From the NCBI GenBank assembly GCA_019321725.1, contig CM033110.1, positions 3,837,278 through 3,901,277 of the forward strand: 64,000 bases of DNA, read 5' to 3'. Below are positions 61,501 through 64,000 of this stretch, one piece after another. The stretch's first letter is position 1, and each line of letters opens with the position of its first letter. This DNA is from Paulownia fortunei (lineage: Eukaryota; Streptophyta; Magnoliopsida; Lamiales; Paulowniaceae). Under the pieces are notes generated by a model that saw nothing but the letters and a program-made list of their open reading frames with translations, was not told the DNA's origin and did not search any database. The position numbers were made by a program, and so were the translations under genes.

Positions 61501-61769
61501 GCACCTTTTATCCTAAGGATAAAGATCTATAGAGCCATTGCGCAAGCAAAAGAGTCAAGATCTCATTAAAGATCCAAACACATAATAAGATAATATCACT
61601 TGATCAGAGAGATCATTGGTAGATGCGACTTCATTATAGATTGAGTTGCCTCAATAGAAAATATAGCAGACCCATTTACTAAGCCCTTAGCACATAAAAT
61701 ATTCGACGGACATTTTGAGAAGATGGGCCTTAGATACATGGGCAGTTGGAGCTAAGGCAAGTGGGAGAT

Positions 61770-63990
61770 TGTTAGAGTAGGATGCCCAACGCCCCAATTG
61801 GATTTGGTGTATTATACTCTTTTTCTTTATAAAGACAATTTTATTGGGAATCATATTAATAAAAGGGCATTTTCTTTATCTTATGTCTTACATCTTTTTT
61901 TTTTACACATTAGATAAAGTCCTTAAAGCAAATTTAGCTATGAGGCATGGTCGTGCATATGATGGCGATCATGTAACATGCCTCAAAGGCTTTAGTCTTA
62001 AATAAGTTTCGAGTCGAGAGTTTTTGAAATGGAACATCAAATAACTTAGTAAGACTCACACATATGAAGCATGCTCGTGAGATAAGGATGTCACATACTA
62101 TTGGCATTAGCGTAGAGACGCAAGTGCATATATGTAGGTGCTTGTTAGGAAATAAATATACCAAACATGATCCATAAGAAATACTTAGCGGGAGGCTTTA
62201 TCTATCGAAATAAGAATTTTCATGTTACGATAGTACATGGTTAGTTCTCGGACTTGAGGCACGATGGCAGCCTTGTGTGCATTCTGCAACACTTTGATAT
62301 ATCTTTTGATTGTTTGACAATGACAAAAGGGGTATGTTGGGTGTTACACTCATGTGCATGGAGGTTTGTTAGTGGCCAATATAGAATTCGACACTTGTCT
62401 TTTTAAATAAGAAAATCTCCTATGTTTTCATAATTCGTGATTCAAAAACCTTAACCAAGGCAGGATGAATCGTGATTCATCAAGAATCATTGAAACTTGT
62501 AATGAGATCACAATTATTTAATCATTTAGGGTTTCAACTTGTAATCCATGTCTTAGATTCAATTGGGAGATTAGTTGTCAAAAAGATTGTACGTGTATGG
62601 TACTCACAATTGAAATAAGTTTACTCGCTATTTCACCTAAAACTAATTTGCCATGATTATTTGTTAGGTGTTTTCATGGATAGTGAGACTTTTGGAATTA
62701 AGGAGTTGATTCGAAACGGATTAATTAATTGAAATAATTGTTATTCATAAAGTGCAAATATTGCAAACCTGCTACTAGCTTATTAGTGAACCTAAGAGGG
62801 TCACACATCTTTATGAAAAGTAACATTTCTAATTTTAGAATTTATCTAATGGTTGGAAATTGATTAATTAATACTGATTTATTAATTAATTAAGAATTCT
62901 ATTTAATTTAATAGTTAAATTAAATTATTCAATTAAGTAATTAAATTATTTAATTGGACCTAATTTGATTAAAAAGCCTAGTTGGAGTAAATTAAATTAA
63001 TTAATTGGATTGATTAAATTGGAATTGAATTAATTAGATTGATTTGTGGATTTTTTAGTCCAAACCCAAAAATTAATGTGGACCACTTAAAAATCCCACT
63101 AAAATATGAAGATAATAAATTAAATAAATATGATTTATTAATTAACATAGTTATAGATAAATAAATATAGTGACTGATTTTATGGGATAAAATTGGCCGC
63201 TAAGATTTAATTTTTATATAAATATAATTTTAATATATATTTGATATATATCTATCTTGATATTATTTGAAGAGTTCAAATTAATATCAAGAATGTATGT
63301 AGATAATTTTGATGATTAGAATAGTCACAAATTAGTCCACATATATAGGAGAGAGAAAATAGAAGAGTTGTTGAAAGATTTAGAATCCTTCTAAGATAAA
63401 ACTTTGAAATAGTTCAAAATTGACAAACTCTCCAAAAGTTGGAGAAAAATAAAATTTTTAGTTTTCTATTTTAAGCAAAAATATTCTATTTAAGTCTTCA
63501 ATTTTTTTCTCCAAGAAAAGAAAAATAAAAGAAAGAAAAAGAAAATCGTTTTCTTGTAATCTTTATTTTTTTATTCTTTAAAAGAAAATCAATTTTTTGT
63601 TATTCTCTTCATATTATTATTTTAAGTACTTAAAGAATCAATCTTTATTATTTTTTTTAAAATTTACTCTGGCTTTAGATTAGAAAATAATTAAAAGGAT
63701 ACTAACAAATTATTTTTAATTGATATTGCTCTTTCGTATTGTGGACCTGATAGAGGAAAGGCACTTGGATCTTTGCGAGTTCTGATAATTCAGGATAAAC
63801 AATTAATTGCTTCATTACTTACAACAACCGGAGTGCACAGAGGTATAATCCAAATTTAAAATTTATTTATATATTCACTTGAATAAGTGTGATCGTTAAA
63901 ATCGCTTTCGAATTGAGGAGTTAAATTTATATTTGATACAAATTTTAATTTTCCACTACGTATGGCTCTGCGATTATAACGAACCCAACA
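61770..63990 (+). repeat. 3' LTR of the copia element
   Basis: A 2221-bp LTR following the polypurine tract. It keeps the full inner/outer 3' tail ending CCCAACA, which the 5' copy lacks. Right after it, 63991-64000 (AGAGAGACAT) is the resumed MULE sequence at the window edge. Confidence 0.85.
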
Positions 63991-64000
63991 AGAGAGACAT

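Larger units (their letters stand above)
54989..63990 (+). mobile_element. Full-length but dead Ty1/copia element with 2.2-kb LTRs
   Basis: LTRs at 54989-57154 and 61770-63990 start TGTTAGAGTAGGATG; the second ends CCCAACA. Flanks are AAAGA (54984-54988) and AGAGA (63991-63995), a 5-bp duplication with one change. Joining the flanks continues the MULE frame (LQENRER). gag, protease, integrase and part of RT lie between 58514 and 61500; most of RNase H is deleted. A polypurine tract (AAGTGGGAGA) sits just before the 3' LTR. The inner end of the 5' LTR is altered: about 81 bp present in the 3' LTR (63910-63990) are replaced. Confidence 0.88.

Overview
The window is nuclear DNA of a flowering plant, most likely a eudicot. 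It is AT-rich and intron-containing, and it is filled with plant-type Ty1/copia, long-LTR, CACTA (En/Spm), Mutator (MULE) and MITE elements. I see one apparently intact host gene: a 15-exon minus-strand rhamnogalacturonate lyase (PL4 family, 688 aa) at 28353-34616. Nearly everything else is transposon sequence, mostly decayed and often nested. No rRNA, tRNA, CRISPR array or bacterial-type operon was recognised.

Layout. 1-2563: decayed plus-strand copia pol with an LTR-like tail. 2950-4490: minus-strand copia gag fragment with an upstream LTR-like promoter. 4496-8796: non-coding LTR retrotransposon (minus strand) bounded by a perfect 5-bp target duplication (ATAAT). 8802-12153: decayed coding DNA and two tandem copies of a dispersed repeat; one copy holds a 159-bp MITE with a perfect 9-bp duplication. 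12154-19249: CACTA transposon with a TNP2-type transposase and a second Ptta/En/Spm-type gene, both broken. 19678-28020: Mutator-like element with matching terminal inverted repeats and a near-perfect 10-bp duplication, carrying a mudrA-like transposase and a plant mobile domain (PMD, MAIN-like) gene. 28353-34616: the lyase gene, with a CACTA-like remnant in intron 1. 35583-36178: two Stowaway-like MITEs. 36355-42822: minus-strand copia element whose gag zinc knuckle is split by a 1629-bp solo LTR (duplication ACAAT). 42823-49408: decayed plus-strand copia with non-matching LTRs. About 50540-64000: plus-strand MULE transposase pseudogene, split by a 1747-bp solo LTR (duplication GATGA), by a ~360-bp insert of unknown origin, and by a 9-kb copia element (54989-63990) with 2.2-kb LTRs.

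How it fits together. The lyase is a secreted cell-wall enzyme and is independent of the transposons. The most notable mobile unit is the 8.3-kb MULE that combines a transposase with a PMD gene inside one pair of termini. Coordinates of decayed elements are approximate unless fixed by a target duplication or splice site. Family assignments rest on reading motifs by eye; no database search was run.
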